From positions 1 to 64,000 of the forward strand of contig JAGOMA010000014.1 in NCBI GenBank assembly GCA_017993775.1: DNA of 64,000 nucleotides, given 5' to 3'. The notes beneath the pieces are model-generated. The model was not told where the DNA came from and did no database searches. It saw only the letters and a program-made list of their open reading frames with translations. Source of the DNA: Chloroflexota bacterium. GTDB taxonomy: Bacteria; Chloroflexota; Anaerolineae; Promineifilales; Promineifilaceae. How positions within the stretch are numbered: position 1 is the first letter of the stretch; each line of letters begins with the position of its first letter. Both the position numbers and the translations under genes were made by a program. Shown here piece after piece: positions 26,290-34,468 of this stretch.

Positions 26290-26940
26290 ATGGGTACTAT
26301 CACCGCACTAAGTGCACAAAAACGCAGCCCGGATCGAGTAAATGTTTACATCGATGGCGAATTTGCTTTTGGCCTGGCATATGTGGCCGCAGCGCGTCTT
26401 CACCTGGGGCAGGTTCTTTCTGCCGTCGATATTGCGGCGCTGCAAGAAATAGATGCGGTGGAGAAAGCAAAAGAAGCCGCCATGCGGTTTCTCAGCTATC
26501 GCCCTCGCAGTCAGGCCGAAGTCCAACAACATCTTCAGAAAAAAGGATATTCCGAAACAGCCATTCACGACATTATCGAACGCCTGACGGCCGTTGACCT
26601 GTTAAATGATGAAACCTTTGCCCGTTACTGGGTAGAACAGCGCGAAACATTTAAACCTCGCGGCCAGTTTGCCTTAATGCAAGAATTACAACAAAAAGGC
26701 ATACACCCACAAATTATCAACCGGGTCTTATCCGCACTCGACGAAACAGCCGCAGCTCAGCAAGCCGCCGACAAAAAAGCCCGCCAATTGGCCGGCCAAC
26801 CGGAAGAGATTTTTAAACACAAACTTAGCCAATATCTTCAACGTCGTGGTTTTCCCTACGACATTATCCGCGCCACAGTCGACGATTTATGGGGTTCCTT
26901 AAGCGCCTCCTCGACCACTGCGCAAGATTTTTTTAATTAA
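26290..26940 (+). CDS. recX: Regulatory protein RecX
   Basis: RecX inhibits or tunes RecA filament extension. The 216-residue protein shows three helical repeats of the family: FLSYRPRSQAEVQQHLQKKGYSETAIHDIIERL (in parts: LSYRPRSQAEVQQHLQKKG), then NDETFARYWVEQRETFKPRGQFALMQELQQKGI and QYLQRRGFPYDIIRATVDDLW. The N-terminal extension (VNVYIDGEFAFGLAYVAAARL) is common in Chloroflexota and Firmicutes forms. There is no Shine-Dalgarno; a terminator-like hairpin ends 7 bases before the start. It follows recA by 347 bases, so it may have its own promoter. Confidence 0.95.
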   Translation: MGTITALSAQKRSPDRVNVYIDGEFAFGLAYVAAARLHLGQVLSAVDIAALQEIDAVEKAKEAAMRFLSYRPRSQAEVQQHLQKKGYSETAIHDIIERLTAVDLLNDETFARYWVEQRETFKPRGQFALMQELQQKGIHPQIINRVLSALDETAAAQQAADKKARQLAGQPEEIFKHKLSQYLQRRGFPYDIIRATVDDLWGSLSASSTTAQDFFN

Positions 26941-27012
26941 AACACCTGGCAGTTTCCGGCCTTCCTCAAAGGAAAAGCGCCGACCTGCAGCTACTTTTTA
27001 AGGAGAACAAAT

Positions 27013-28548
27013 ATGCCTGGATTATGGATAGGCATCTTCGTGGGACTGATCATTGGCGCTGCGGCAGCCGCAGCCGCCACCTGGTACATCCTAAAGCCCC
27101 GGAACGAAGAGGCCCTACAACAATTTAACGAAGAATTAGCCCGCCGCCGGGAAACGGCCGAAAAAGAATCTGAACAAATTTTGAACACGGCAACCAACGA
27201 AGCCAAACAAATTCGTTTGGAAGCTGAAAAAGTTATTGAAAAGCGTTACGATGACCTGGCAAAGGCGGAAGAGCGCGTAGACAATCGCAGCGCGGCCCAA
27301 GACCGGCAAGCGGCGAAACTGGAGCAAAGAGAGCAAAAATTAAACAAGCGTCAAAGTCGTCTGGACAAAAGCTTCAACGACCTGACGCAGCAAGAGGAAG
27401 AGCAACAACAGAAGCTGCAAGAAATTGCCAACATGACGGTTGAAGAAGCGCGCGGCGTACTGTTGGCTGAAATTGAAAAAGAGTCCAGACAAGATATGGC
27501 GCGGGTCATGCGCGAGATCGAAGATGAAGCGCGGGAAACGGCCGATGCCAAAGCGAGAAATCTCATCGCCATGGCCATGCAGCGCATCGCCAGTGATCAG
27601 GTGGCCGAGATGACGGTTTCAGTGGTCCCGCTGCCTTCGGAAGAAATGAAAGGGCGCATTATTGGACGAAACGGCCGTAACATCCGCGCCTTTGAACAAG
27701 CGGCTGGCGTCGATATTGTCGTTGATGATACCCCTGAAGCCGTTACCGTTTCCAGCTTCGACCCCGTACGCCGCGAAATCGCCCGCCGGGCGCTGGAGAA
27801 ATTGATTACCGACGGCCGTATCCATCCCGCCCGCATCGAAAAACTCATCAAAGACGCCGGCAAAGAAGTCGAACAAGTCATCAAAGAAGCCGGCGAGCAA
27901 GCCGCTTACGAAGCCAACGTCCACGGCCTCAATCCGCAAATCTTGCGCATGTTGGGCCGCCTCAAATATCGCACCTCCTACGGCCAAAATCAGCTCCACC
28001 ACTCCGTAGAAGCCGCCAAAATCGCCTCTGTGTTGGCTTCTGAATTGGGCGCGAACGTAGAAATGGCCAAAATGGGCGCTCTCCTGCACGATTTGGGCAA
28101 AGCGATGGACCACGAACAAGAAGGCACCCACGCTATGCTTGGCGCAGAATTCGCCAAACGCTTCCGCGTGCCACCCATTGTCATCAACGCCATCGCCTCC
28201 CACCACCACGAAGTTGAGCAGGAATCGGTTGAAGCCATCATCGTGGAAACAGCCGACGCCATTTCCGGCGCACGCCCCGGCGCGCGACGCGAAAGCCTGG
28301 AAAACTACATCAAGCGGGTGCGCACCCTGGAAGACATCGCCACTTCCTACGACGGCGTGGAAAGCGCCTACGCTCTGCAAGCCGGACGAGAAATCCGAAT
28401 CCTGGTCAAACCCGGCGCCATCGACGATTTGGGCGCTATGCGGTTATCCAAAGACATCGCCCGTACCATCGAAGACAGTATGCAATATCCGGGTCAGATT
28501 CAAGTCACAGTCATCCGCGAAACTCGAGCTGTTGGTTTCGCCAAATAA
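27013..28548 (+). CDS. rny: Ribonuclease Y
   Basis: Membrane-anchored endoribonuclease that initiates mRNA decay. An N-terminal membrane helix (LWIGIFVGLIIGAAAAAAATWYI in part: GIFVGLIIGAAAAAA) leads to a long coiled coil (about residues 30-170). Next is a KH domain with IIGRNGRNIRAFE, and an HD domain with HSVEAAKIASVLA and LLHDLGKAMDHEQEG. Length 511 is standard. AGGAGA precedes the ATG. The KH motif is normally GREGRN; here it reads GRNGRN, and that Asn-Gly-Arg is written by an ACGGCCGT. An intrinsic terminator follows. Confidence 0.96.
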   Translation: MPGLWIGIFVGLIIGAAAAAAATWYILKPRNEEALQQFNEELARRRETAEKESEQILNTATNEAKQIRLEAEKVIEKRYDDLAKAEERVDNRSAAQDRQAAKLEQREQKLNKRQSRLDKSFNDLTQQEEEQQQKLQEIANMTVEEARGVLLAEIEKESRQDMARVMREIEDEARETADAKARNLIAMAMQRIASDQVAEMTVSVVPLPSEEMKGRIIGRNGRNIRAFEQAAGVDIVVDDTPEAVTVSSFDPVRREIARRALEKLITDGRIHPARIEKLIKDAGKEVEQVIKEAGEQAAYEANVHGLNPQILRMLGRLKYRTSYGQNQLHHSVEAAKIASVLASELGANVEMAKMGALLHDLGKAMDHEQEGTHAMLGAEFAKRFRVPPIVINAIASHHHEVEQESVEAIIVETADAISGARPGARRESLENYIKRVRTLEDIATSYDGVESAYALQAGREIRILVKPGAIDDLGAMRLSKDIARTIEDSMQYPGQIQVTVIRETRAVGFAK

Positions 28549-28574
28549 ACAGACCGACTTGTCACAATAAAAAA

Positions 28575-28607
28575 AAGCCTGCTGCCATTCGCAGCGGGCT
28601 TTTTTTA
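28575..28607 (+). terminator. Intrinsic terminator after rny
   Basis: Arms AAGCCTGCTGC and GCAGCGGGCTT (one G-T wobble), loop CATTC, followed by a run of seven T. It closes the rny transcript 26 bases after the stop codon. Confidence 0.92.
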
Positions 28608-28731
28608 TTCTCCTTCTTAGCCTTTTTTATCGGTTAAGGATATGCTATCAATCAGTCCTGTTCATTCACCACAGAAGTCCATTGTCTGTGGCAAACCCTC
28701 AAACAGGGATCGGATCTTTAAGGAGGAAAGC

Positions 28732-30888
28732 ATGATTTATTTCATCATCCGGGTTATTGTCAACGCTCTGGCGTTAGCCATAACCGTCATTTTCCTTCCC
28801 GGCATTGCCATGCAACCCTTGCTGCCTGGAGTCATCAATATCAGTCCAACTTACCTCCTGTTTGGCATTTTATTCGGCATCATCAACGCGCTGATCCGAC
28901 CTTTAGTGCTGCTGCTAACAGCAAGACTCCTGGCCCGGACAATGGGTTTGTTTGCCATCGTAATCAACGCCTTTCTCTTCTACGTTTTAATCTGGATCAC
29001 CCCCAATAGTATCGAGATAAACAGCCCTAAACTGCTTTGGGTTATCTTTGGGGGCACCTTCATGGCGCTGACAGTTTTGGTGATGGAGGCCTTTTTCGGT
29101 CTCGATATGCCAGAGTTTCAAAACAAGACCGAAAGTCAGTTTTACTGGCGATGGGTAGGGCTGTTATCTTCAGGCCGCCGCAACGCCATCGCTGAAAACC
29201 TGCGCGTCGCTCAGATTTCGAACATTATCGGCCGCTACACCAAAGACATCGCGGTTGATCTGACGCCGCTGGCCCGTTTCCGAATTTTTATGCAAGAACT
29301 GCTCTTCCGCAACGTAGATCCCGTGGAAAAGCTGTCGCTGCCGGAAAAAGTGCGCTATATGCTGCAAGAATTAGGACCAACGTTTGTCAAGTTTGGCCAG
29401 ATTGTCAGCAGCCGCGCCGCCCAATTGCCGCCCGAATGGCTGCACGAATTGGAACGATTACAGAGCAATGTGCCGCCGTTTCCTTATGAAATTGCCCACA
29501 AAATAATTGTCCGCGAATTGGGTGATGAGCCGGAAAATTTGTTTGCCACCTTTGACAATGAGCCTTTCGCGGCTGCGTCTACAGCACAGGTCCATCGGGC
29601 GACTTTATTAGACGGTACGGCCGTTGTCGTCAAAATCCAACGCCCCAATATAGACGTAACCGTCAAAGCTGACCTCAACGTCATGCGCGACCTCACCAAA
29701 CGCATCCAAAAACGCCAAAGTTGGGCCAAAGAAATCGACCTGCGCGGGCTGGTCGATGAATTCGCCAACGGCATTCTCTATGAACTAGACTACCGTAACG
29801 AAGCCTCAAATGTGAGACTGTTGGCTCACAACATGGATGGGCTGCCATCTATCCATGTCCCCGTCATCTACCCCGAATATTCCACAGACAAAGTGCTGAC
29901 CATGGAATTTTTGGCCGGCGTAAAAATTAGCGATGTCGCCCGCATTACAGAAGCAGGCATCGATCCTCATACATTGGCCCGCGACTTTGTCCGCGCCATG
30001 ACCAAACAGGCCCTTTTCGATGGCTTTTTTCACGCCGATCCCCATCCTGGCAACGTCCTCGTGAACCTGGAAACAGGCGAAATTGGCTTTCTGGATATGG
30101 GGTTGATGGGCGAGATGAATCGCAGCCAGCGCATGGCCCTAGCCGACCTGCTGGTATCCATGCAAGAGATGGACGGCTACAGCATGGGGAAAGCCGCTCT
30201 CCGACTCAGCCGCCCACTACCAGGGCGCGCCATTGACGAGGGGGAATTTCTGGAAGAAATGGAACGCTTTGGGCAGCGGTTCCTGGGCATTCAAGAAGCC
30301 GACATCTCATACAGCTTCACGGCTCTGCAAGACGTTCTGCGCCGGACTGGTTTGCGGCTGGACCCTAACTTTACGCTCGTCTTTAAGACCTTAATGCAGG
30401 CGGATGAAATCATCCGCAGGCTGGATCCGAGCATTGCTCTCTCCAGTGCGGCCGTCGAAAGCAGCCTTGGTCTGGCGCGAGATCAGATGACCACGGAAGC
30501 GCTGGCAAAAACGGTACGCACGCAAATTTCTCGCAGCTCGCGCGAGGTTATTTACCGCATCCCATCGCTGGTAGAAGCTACCACAAAATGGCTCGATCAA
30601 TACGAAAAAGGAAAAGTAAGCGTCCATATCGATACAAGCGACCTCTCCAAAGAAGTGACGAAACTAGATAAAGCATTAAACAAAAGCCTGGATAGACTGG
30701 TGATCGGGTTAGTACTCGCCGGCTGGATCGTTGGCTCCGCAATTGCCAGCACCATTGATACTGAGCTGCTGGGTTTTCGCCTGTCTGATCTGGCATTTTA
30801 CATGTTTGTGAGCGGAGCTTTGGTAGGCGCATACGTGGTTCTGAAGGCATTATGGCAATCCCGCTCCGAAGATGAGAATGATTATTAA
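28732..30888 (+). CDS. YvlD-like membrane domain fused to a UbiB/ABC1 family kinase-like protein
   Basis: About 718 residues. The first 130 form four membrane helices of the phage-holin-4 / YvlD type (FGILFGIINALIRPLVLLLTARLL). The rest is a UbiB (ABC1/AarF) atypical kinase: LGPTFVKFGQIVSSRAAQLPPEW (KxGQ motif), AAASTAQVHRATLLDGTAVVVKIQRPNID, ELDYRNEA, TMEFLAGVKI, FFHADPHPGNVLV and GFLDMGLMG. C-terminally, two more helices follow. UbiB members act in isoprenoid-quinone metabolism or lipid transport. AAGGAGG precedes ATG 28732; the frame opens earlier but lacks a ribosome site. The fusion itself is unusual. Confidence 0.9.
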   Translation: MIYFIIRVIVNALALAITVIFLPGIAMQPLLPGVINISPTYLLFGILFGIINALIRPLVLLLTARLLARTMGLFAIVINAFLFYVLIWITPNSIEINSPKLLWVIFGGTFMALTVLVMEAFFGLDMPEFQNKTESQFYWRWVGLLSSGRRNAIAENLRVAQISNIIGRYTKDIAVDLTPLARFRIFMQELLFRNVDPVEKLSLPEKVRYMLQELGPTFVKFGQIVSSRAAQLPPEWLHELERLQSNVPPFPYEIAHKIIVRELGDEPENLFATFDNEPFAAASTAQVHRATLLDGTAVVVKIQRPNIDVTVKADLNVMRDLTKRIQKRQSWAKEIDLRGLVDEFANGILYELDYRNEASNVRLLAHNMDGLPSIHVPVIYPEYSTDKVLTMEFLAGVKISDVARITEAGIDPHTLARDFVRAMTKQALFDGFFHADPHPGNVLVNLETGEIGFLDMGLMGEMNRSQRMALADLLVSMQEMDGYSMGKAALRLSRPLPGRAIDEGEFLEEMERFGQRFLGIQEADISYSFTALQDVLRRTGLRLDPNFTLVFKTLMQADEIIRRLDPSIALSSAAVESSLGLARDQMTTEALAKTVRTQISRSSREVIYRIPSLVEATTKWLDQYEKGKVSVHIDTSDLSKEVTKLDKALNKSLDRLVIGLVLAGWIVGSAIASTIDTELLGFRLSDLAFYMFVSGALVGAYVVLKALWQSRSEDENDY

Positions 30889-30919
30889 GTCGCCATGCAA
30901 AAACAAGTTAGCAGTTTTT

Positions 30920-30954
30920 AGATTGGACCAATCTTGCAGATTGGACCAATCTGC
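30920..30954. repeat. Two tandem AGATTGGACCAATCT palindromes
   Basis: Odd-length palindromes with 7-base arms and one central base, at 30920-30934 and 30938-30952 (the second extends to 19 bases with flanking GC). They sit between the UbiB and membrane protein genes. A related pair occurs at 63252-63284. Confidence 0.75.
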
Positions 30955-30997
30955 GCCACTTAATTGTTATGCGATTACTAAGCTGTAGAGGTGAAAC

Positions 30998-31666
30998 ATG
31001 CTGGTTCCTTTTCTTGTTAATGCTGCTCTGTCTATCCTGGGGATGATCCTGGGAGGGTATATTTTATTGGCAGGACGCCGCGCATTGTGGATTTCGCTAG
31101 GAGTTATTGGCTTTACGGTCACAGCCAATCTTTTAGCTATCGTGGTAGCCTCGCTCAATTCCGGCTGGGAATTAGCCGACCAACGTCGATGGCTGTTTTT
31201 GCTCATCGCTGTAGCCGTAGCGGCCCTGGGGCTTCATGTGGGGCGTACGTGGCCCCGCTGGGCTATCACGCTCGTGGGGTTTGCCGCCGGAGCGGATATT
31301 GCGCTATGGCTGCACGAGATTTCGTTTTATATCCTGACGAACGATGCGAATCTTTCGGAACCGATTGTGGATTGGTTCAATATTGTGATCATTCTGGTTG
31401 GTGGGCTGTTGGGGGTGTGGCTGGCGCGCCGCTTTGGCGAAGAAGTACTCATCATTATTACGGTGGTAATTGGGGTTGAGATCATTTACCAGGCGCTCAG
31501 TTTGGATAGCAGCAGTAGTTTTACGGCCGTTATCATTCTCAGTCTTTGCCTTATCGGCGTTGTCGTCCAATATGCCGATTACCTGCGCCTGCTGCGCGTC
31601 ACAGCCCCAGTCATATCCGCCGAACCAGCCCTGCCCGAAATTTTCCCGCCCGATTTCTTCGAATAA
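30998..31666 (+). CDS. Polytopic membrane protein, unknown family
   Basis: A 222-residue hydrophobic protein with six or seven predicted helices; it begins MLVPFLVNAALSILGMILGGYILL. A hydrophobic helix pair with WPRWAITLVGFAAGADIALWLHEISFY and NIVIILVGGLLGVWLARRFG is followed by EEVLIIITVVIGVEIIYQALS. I recognise no domain with certainty. Genes on this strand before it are the UbiB fusion, and it is closed by a strong hairpin. An ACGGCCGT gives FTAVIIL in the last helix. GAGG precedes the ATG weakly (GTAGAGGTGAAAC). Confidence 0.7.
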   Translation: MLVPFLVNAALSILGMILGGYILLAGRRALWISLGVIGFTVTANLLAIVVASLNSGWELADQRRWLFLLIAVAVAALGLHVGRTWPRWAITLVGFAAGADIALWLHEISFYILTNDANLSEPIVDWFNIVIILVGGLLGVWLARRFGEEVLIIITVVIGVEIIYQALSLDSSSSFTAVIILSLCLIGVVVQYADYLRLLRVTAPVISAEPALPEIFPPDFFE

Positions 31667-31667
31667 G

Positions 31668-31708
31668 CTTGAGACCCCAGGCTTTTTGTTGCTGCCTGGG
31701 GTCTCAAG
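31668..31708. terminator. Strong hairpin between convergent genes
   Basis: Perfect 15-base arms (31668-31682 and 31694-31708) with an 11-base loop, starting just after the membrane-protein stop and 17 bases from the end of the aldo/keto reductase. No T-run follows on either strand, so it may be a processing or folding barrier instead of a classical terminator. Confidence 0.75.
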
Positions 31709-31724
31709 TTAAATCACCTGAATC

Positions 31725-32705
31725 TTAGCCATGACCCAATACTGGGTGGGGTTGATATGGCTCCTCCAATTGCGCTATCTCTGCGGCGGAAAGCTGAATC
31801 TGAGTGGCCGCCAAAGCCTCTTCTAATTGATACATTTTGCTCGCGCCGATAATCGGCGCCGTGATCCCCGGTTTGTGGAGCATCCAGGCCAGGGCAATTT
31901 GCGCCGGCTTAACGCCATGCGCGTCAGCCATGGCTATCACCCGGTCCAGCACCGCAAAATCACCCGTTTCATAATACATGCCATGAGCGTACTCATCGCT
32001 GTGAGCGCGAGCAGTCGGCCCCTGCCCCTTCACCTGGCGATTGCCAGCCAGAAAGCCGCGCGCCAGAGGACTCCAGGGAATCAACCCCACGCCCTGGTCT
32101 TTGCAGAAGGGAATCATTTCCCGCTCTTCCTCGCGGTAGACCAGATTGTAATGATTTTGCATGGCAACGAAGCGCGTCCAGCCGTGTAAATCGGCCGTAT
32201 ATTGCGCTTTGGCGAACTGCCAGGCAAACATGCTGGACGCTCCGATATAACGCGCTTTGCCTGCCCGCACCACGTCATGCAGCGCTTCCATCGTCTCCTC
32301 GATGGGTGTATCGTAATCCCAACGGTGAATCTGATACAGGTCGACATAATCCATGCCCAGGCGACGAAGCGAATTGTCAATAGCTTCCAGAATGTGCTTG
32401 CGCGACAATCCACCGCCATTTGGACCTTTGCCGATGGGGAAAAAGACCTTTGTCGCCACAACAACTTCATCACGCGGGGTCATCTCTTTTAATAACCGGC
32501 CGGTAACTTCCTCGCTCACCCCCAGAGAATACATATCGGCAGTATCGAAAAAGGTGATGCCTGCCTCAAGCGCGCGCCGAACAAACGGCCGACTCTCTGC
32601 CTCAGGCAGCACCCAATCGCGCCACTCCGGTGTGCCATACGTCATCATGCCTAAACAGATGCGCGAAACCTTCAACCCTGTACGGCCTAAATGTACATAT
32701 TCCAT
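31725..32705 (-). CDS. Aldo/keto reductase
   Basis: NADPH-dependent TIM-barrel oxidoreductase of 326 residues. The catalytic tetrad is visible: Asp and Tyr in FFDTADMYSLG, Lys in VVATKVFFP and His in LYQIHRWD. Other family signatures are LGMMTYGTP, RYIGASSMFAWQFAKAQY, MQNHYNLVYREEE and GLIPWSPLARGFLAG. It matches the YghZ/Gcy-like group used for aldehydes and ketones; the substrate is unknown. AGGAG lies upstream. It is the last gene of a small minus-strand group with the cupin gene upstream. Confidence 0.92.
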   Translation of the reverse strand: MEYVHLGRTGLKVSRICLGMMTYGTPEWRDWVLPEAESRPFVRRALEAGITFFDTADMYSLGVSEEVTGRLLKEMTPRDEVVVATKVFFPIGKGPNGGGLSRKHILEAIDNSLRRLGMDYVDLYQIHRWDYDTPIEETMEALHDVVRAGKARYIGASSMFAWQFAKAQYTADLHGWTRFVAMQNHYNLVYREEEREMIPFCKDQGVGLIPWSPLARGFLAGNRQVKGQGPTARAHSDEYAHGMYYETGDFAVLDRVIAMADAHGVKPAQIALAWMLHKPGITAPIIGASKMYQLEEALAATQIQLSAAEIAQLEEPYQPHPVLGHG

Positions 32706-32790
32706 TGCATGCCTTCTCCTATGAAGTTTATTTCCCAGACATCATGATATTGGGAAACGGTTTGACCAAGCGTGCGAGAAGTGGATCGAA

Positions 32791-33108
32791 CTAGCGATGG
32801 GCTTCTAGGCAGACCACGCCATCCGGGCCAACGGCCGCGTTGTGCCGCACACCGGCCGGTAAATCCAGACGATCGCCTGGTCGCAGGATCGTCGGCTCGT
32901 CCACGACAGGAAAGCCAAAGGTGATAGATCCGGCAACGACATAGATCACTTTGTGGTAATCATGAACATGGGCATCGTAATAATCGCCCGGCTCGTTCGA
33001 CCAACGATAAGGGAGTAGTTGCTCATCCAACAAAAGTTGACGAAGTTCTTCCTCGGTTGGTGGATATTGGTAGGGCCATTTTGCTATGTGAATGATATTG
33101 TCCAACAT
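32791..33108 (-). CDS. Cupin-domain protein
   Basis: A 105-residue single-cupin protein. The beta-barrel motifs are PGDYYDAHVHDYHKVIYVVAGSITF (metal-binding His pair and Glu/His region) and DRLDLPAGVRHNAAVG (second motif with a His). Such small cupins bind a metal and act as isomerases or sensors; the substrate cannot be inferred. GAGG is 9 bases before the ATG. An aldo/keto reductase gene follows on the same strand. Confidence 0.85.
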   Translation of the reverse strand: MLDNIIHIAKWPYQYPPTEEELRQLLLDEQLLPYRWSNEPGDYYDAHVHDYHKVIYVVAGSITFGFPVVDEPTILRPGDRLDLPAGVRHNAAVGPDGVVCLEAHR

Positions 33109-33235
33109 GTTCTCTGCCTCTTCGGAACCCCATCAAACTTCTGTCTGTCAATGCAGTGCATTATAACGCCTGCTTGATGGCCTGAGCAAACAAATTGGAG
33201 TAAATCTGGCGTTATGGAAATTTTTTGTGGCTGCA

Positions 33236-33311
33236 CAGACCTTAAGGGTTTGCTCCTGAGAAGTTAGGCCTATAGAAATCAAACCCTTGGGGTCTTCTCG
33301 TTGAAACTCAA
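33236..33311. repeat. Dispersed intergenic repeat, copy A
   Basis: A stretch of about 75 bases related to 56037-56112. Shared blocks are GTTTGCTC, TGAGAAGT, CAAACCC and GTTGAAACT/AGAAACCT-like ends. Copy A folds into a hairpin with AGACC..AAGGGTTTG against CAAACCCTTGG..GTCT. It lies between divergent genes (cupin and LPG-synthase-type gene). There is no open frame in it. Confidence 0.7.
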
Positions 33312-33361
33312 CATCCTCAACATCCTCGACAGCCAAGAGTGCCATGGAACACGCTTATTGT

Positions 33362-33367
33362 TATAAT
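33362..33367 (+). promoter_or_regulatory. Extended -10 abutting the membrane-protein start
   Basis: TGTTATAAT, an extended -10, ends nine bases before ATG 33377. The same TTGTTATAATCCCG string precedes the initiator tRNA (21489-21502), where the promoter is beyond doubt. A start site would fall at or next to the ATG, making a leaderless message. Confidence 0.6.
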
Positions 33368-33376
33368 CCCGCCGAT

Positions 33377-34408
33377 ATGGATACGAATCAGAAGCAAAAA
33401 GGTCAATTTTGGGTGGGCATGATGGTCAGCCTTATCTGTCTGGTTGCCATCTTCTTTTTTATTGAGCCGGCAGAAATTCTGGCGGCCCTGGAGACAGCGC
33501 GTTGGGGATATTTGGGGTTAACGGCCGTCGGCATCATCCTCTTCCTGCTCATCCGCGCCGTCCGCTGGCGTTTCATGCTCAACAACGACATCAGTCTGGC
33601 CAGCACCTTCCATATCCAAAACATCGGCTACCTGGTCAACAATTTCCTGCCGCTGCGCCTCGGCGACGTGGCCCAGGCCGTTTTAATCGGCAGTGTCCCG
33701 CCCGTGACGATTTCGCGCGGGCTTTCCACAGTGGTGGTGACACGCATTTTAGACATGCTGTTCATGGTTGTTTTACTGCCGTTCACCCTGGCCTCGGTAG
33801 AAACGCTGCCCATACAGGTGCAAGAAACAGCTCTGTTTATTGGCGCTCTAACGAGCGTGGCAGTTGTGATTTTGGTGATTGCCGCCAACCAACGGCCGTT
33901 AGCCCGCAGATTGGCCACGGCCGTTTTTTCCCGCATCGGCCGCCTGAACACCGAAACCTGGGTCCAGCGCATCGACGATCTCCTCGCCGGCCTCAACAGT
34001 CTAACCAGCCTCAAAAGCGGCCTCATCCTGCTCGTCACCACCATTCTGACCTGGCTGCCCATCATTGCCGCTTACTACTTTGGCCTGCTGGCCGTGAACC
34101 TGACTCCCACGCCAGCAATGGCCGGATTCGTCGTCTGCGCCGCCGCCCTAAGCGTCGCCGCGCCCTCGTCGCCCGGCCAAATTGGCGTCTTCCACGCCGG
34201 CGTCATCTTTGCCCTGACCACCATTCTGGGCCAGCCGGAAGGACCGGCGGCCAGTTTTGCCTTCCTGTACCATGCCATCAATCTCACCACCACGACCCTT
34301 TTGGGCATCGTGGGGCTGCTGGCAACCGGCGCAACCTTCCGCCACGTCATCGACGCCACGCGCCAATTTGCCAATCGCTCAGAAAAAAAACCGGAAAGTC
34401 TTTCGTGA
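33377..34408 (+). CDS. Lysylphosphatidylglycerol synthase transmembrane-type (flippase-like) protein
   Basis: Membrane protein of the UPF0104 / LPG-synthase TM family, about 343 residues with roughly eight helices. Characteristic features are LIRAVRWRFMLNND near residue 60, NNFLPLRLGDVAQAVLIG near 90, ISRGLSTVVVTRILDMLFMV and the C-terminal SPGQIGVFHAGVIFALT. Such proteins flip or attach lipid-linked groups; here two glycan genes follow, which suggests a role in glycolipid export. I use ATG 33377 (MDTNQKQK) because a -10 sits at 33362-33367. An alternative ATG at 33344 would lie upstream of the -10. Confidence 0.88.
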   Translation: MDTNQKQKGQFWVGMMVSLICLVAIFFFIEPAEILAALETARWGYLGLTAVGIILFLLIRAVRWRFMLNNDISLASTFHIQNIGYLVNNFLPLRLGDVAQAVLIGSVPPVTISRGLSTVVVTRILDMLFMVVLLPFTLASVETLPIQVQETALFIGALTSVAVVILVIAANQRPLARRLATAVFSRIGRLNTETWVQRIDDLLAGLNSLTSLKSGLILLVTTILTWLPIIAAYYFGLLAVNLTPTPAMAGFVVCAAALSVAAPSSPGQIGVFHAGVIFALTTILGQPEGPAASFAFLYHAINLTTTTLLGIVGLLATGATFRHVIDATRQFANRSEKKPESLS

Positions 34409-34468
34409 AACGGCCGTGTATAAACAGCAGGCCGAAACGCCAAATACCAAACCCGAACTGGAACCTCT

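Noticed and set aside
27619..28380. Open frame of 253 residues opposite rny
   Set aside because: RNase Y is complete on the plus strand; the antisense product is Phe/Val/Gly-rich without motif.
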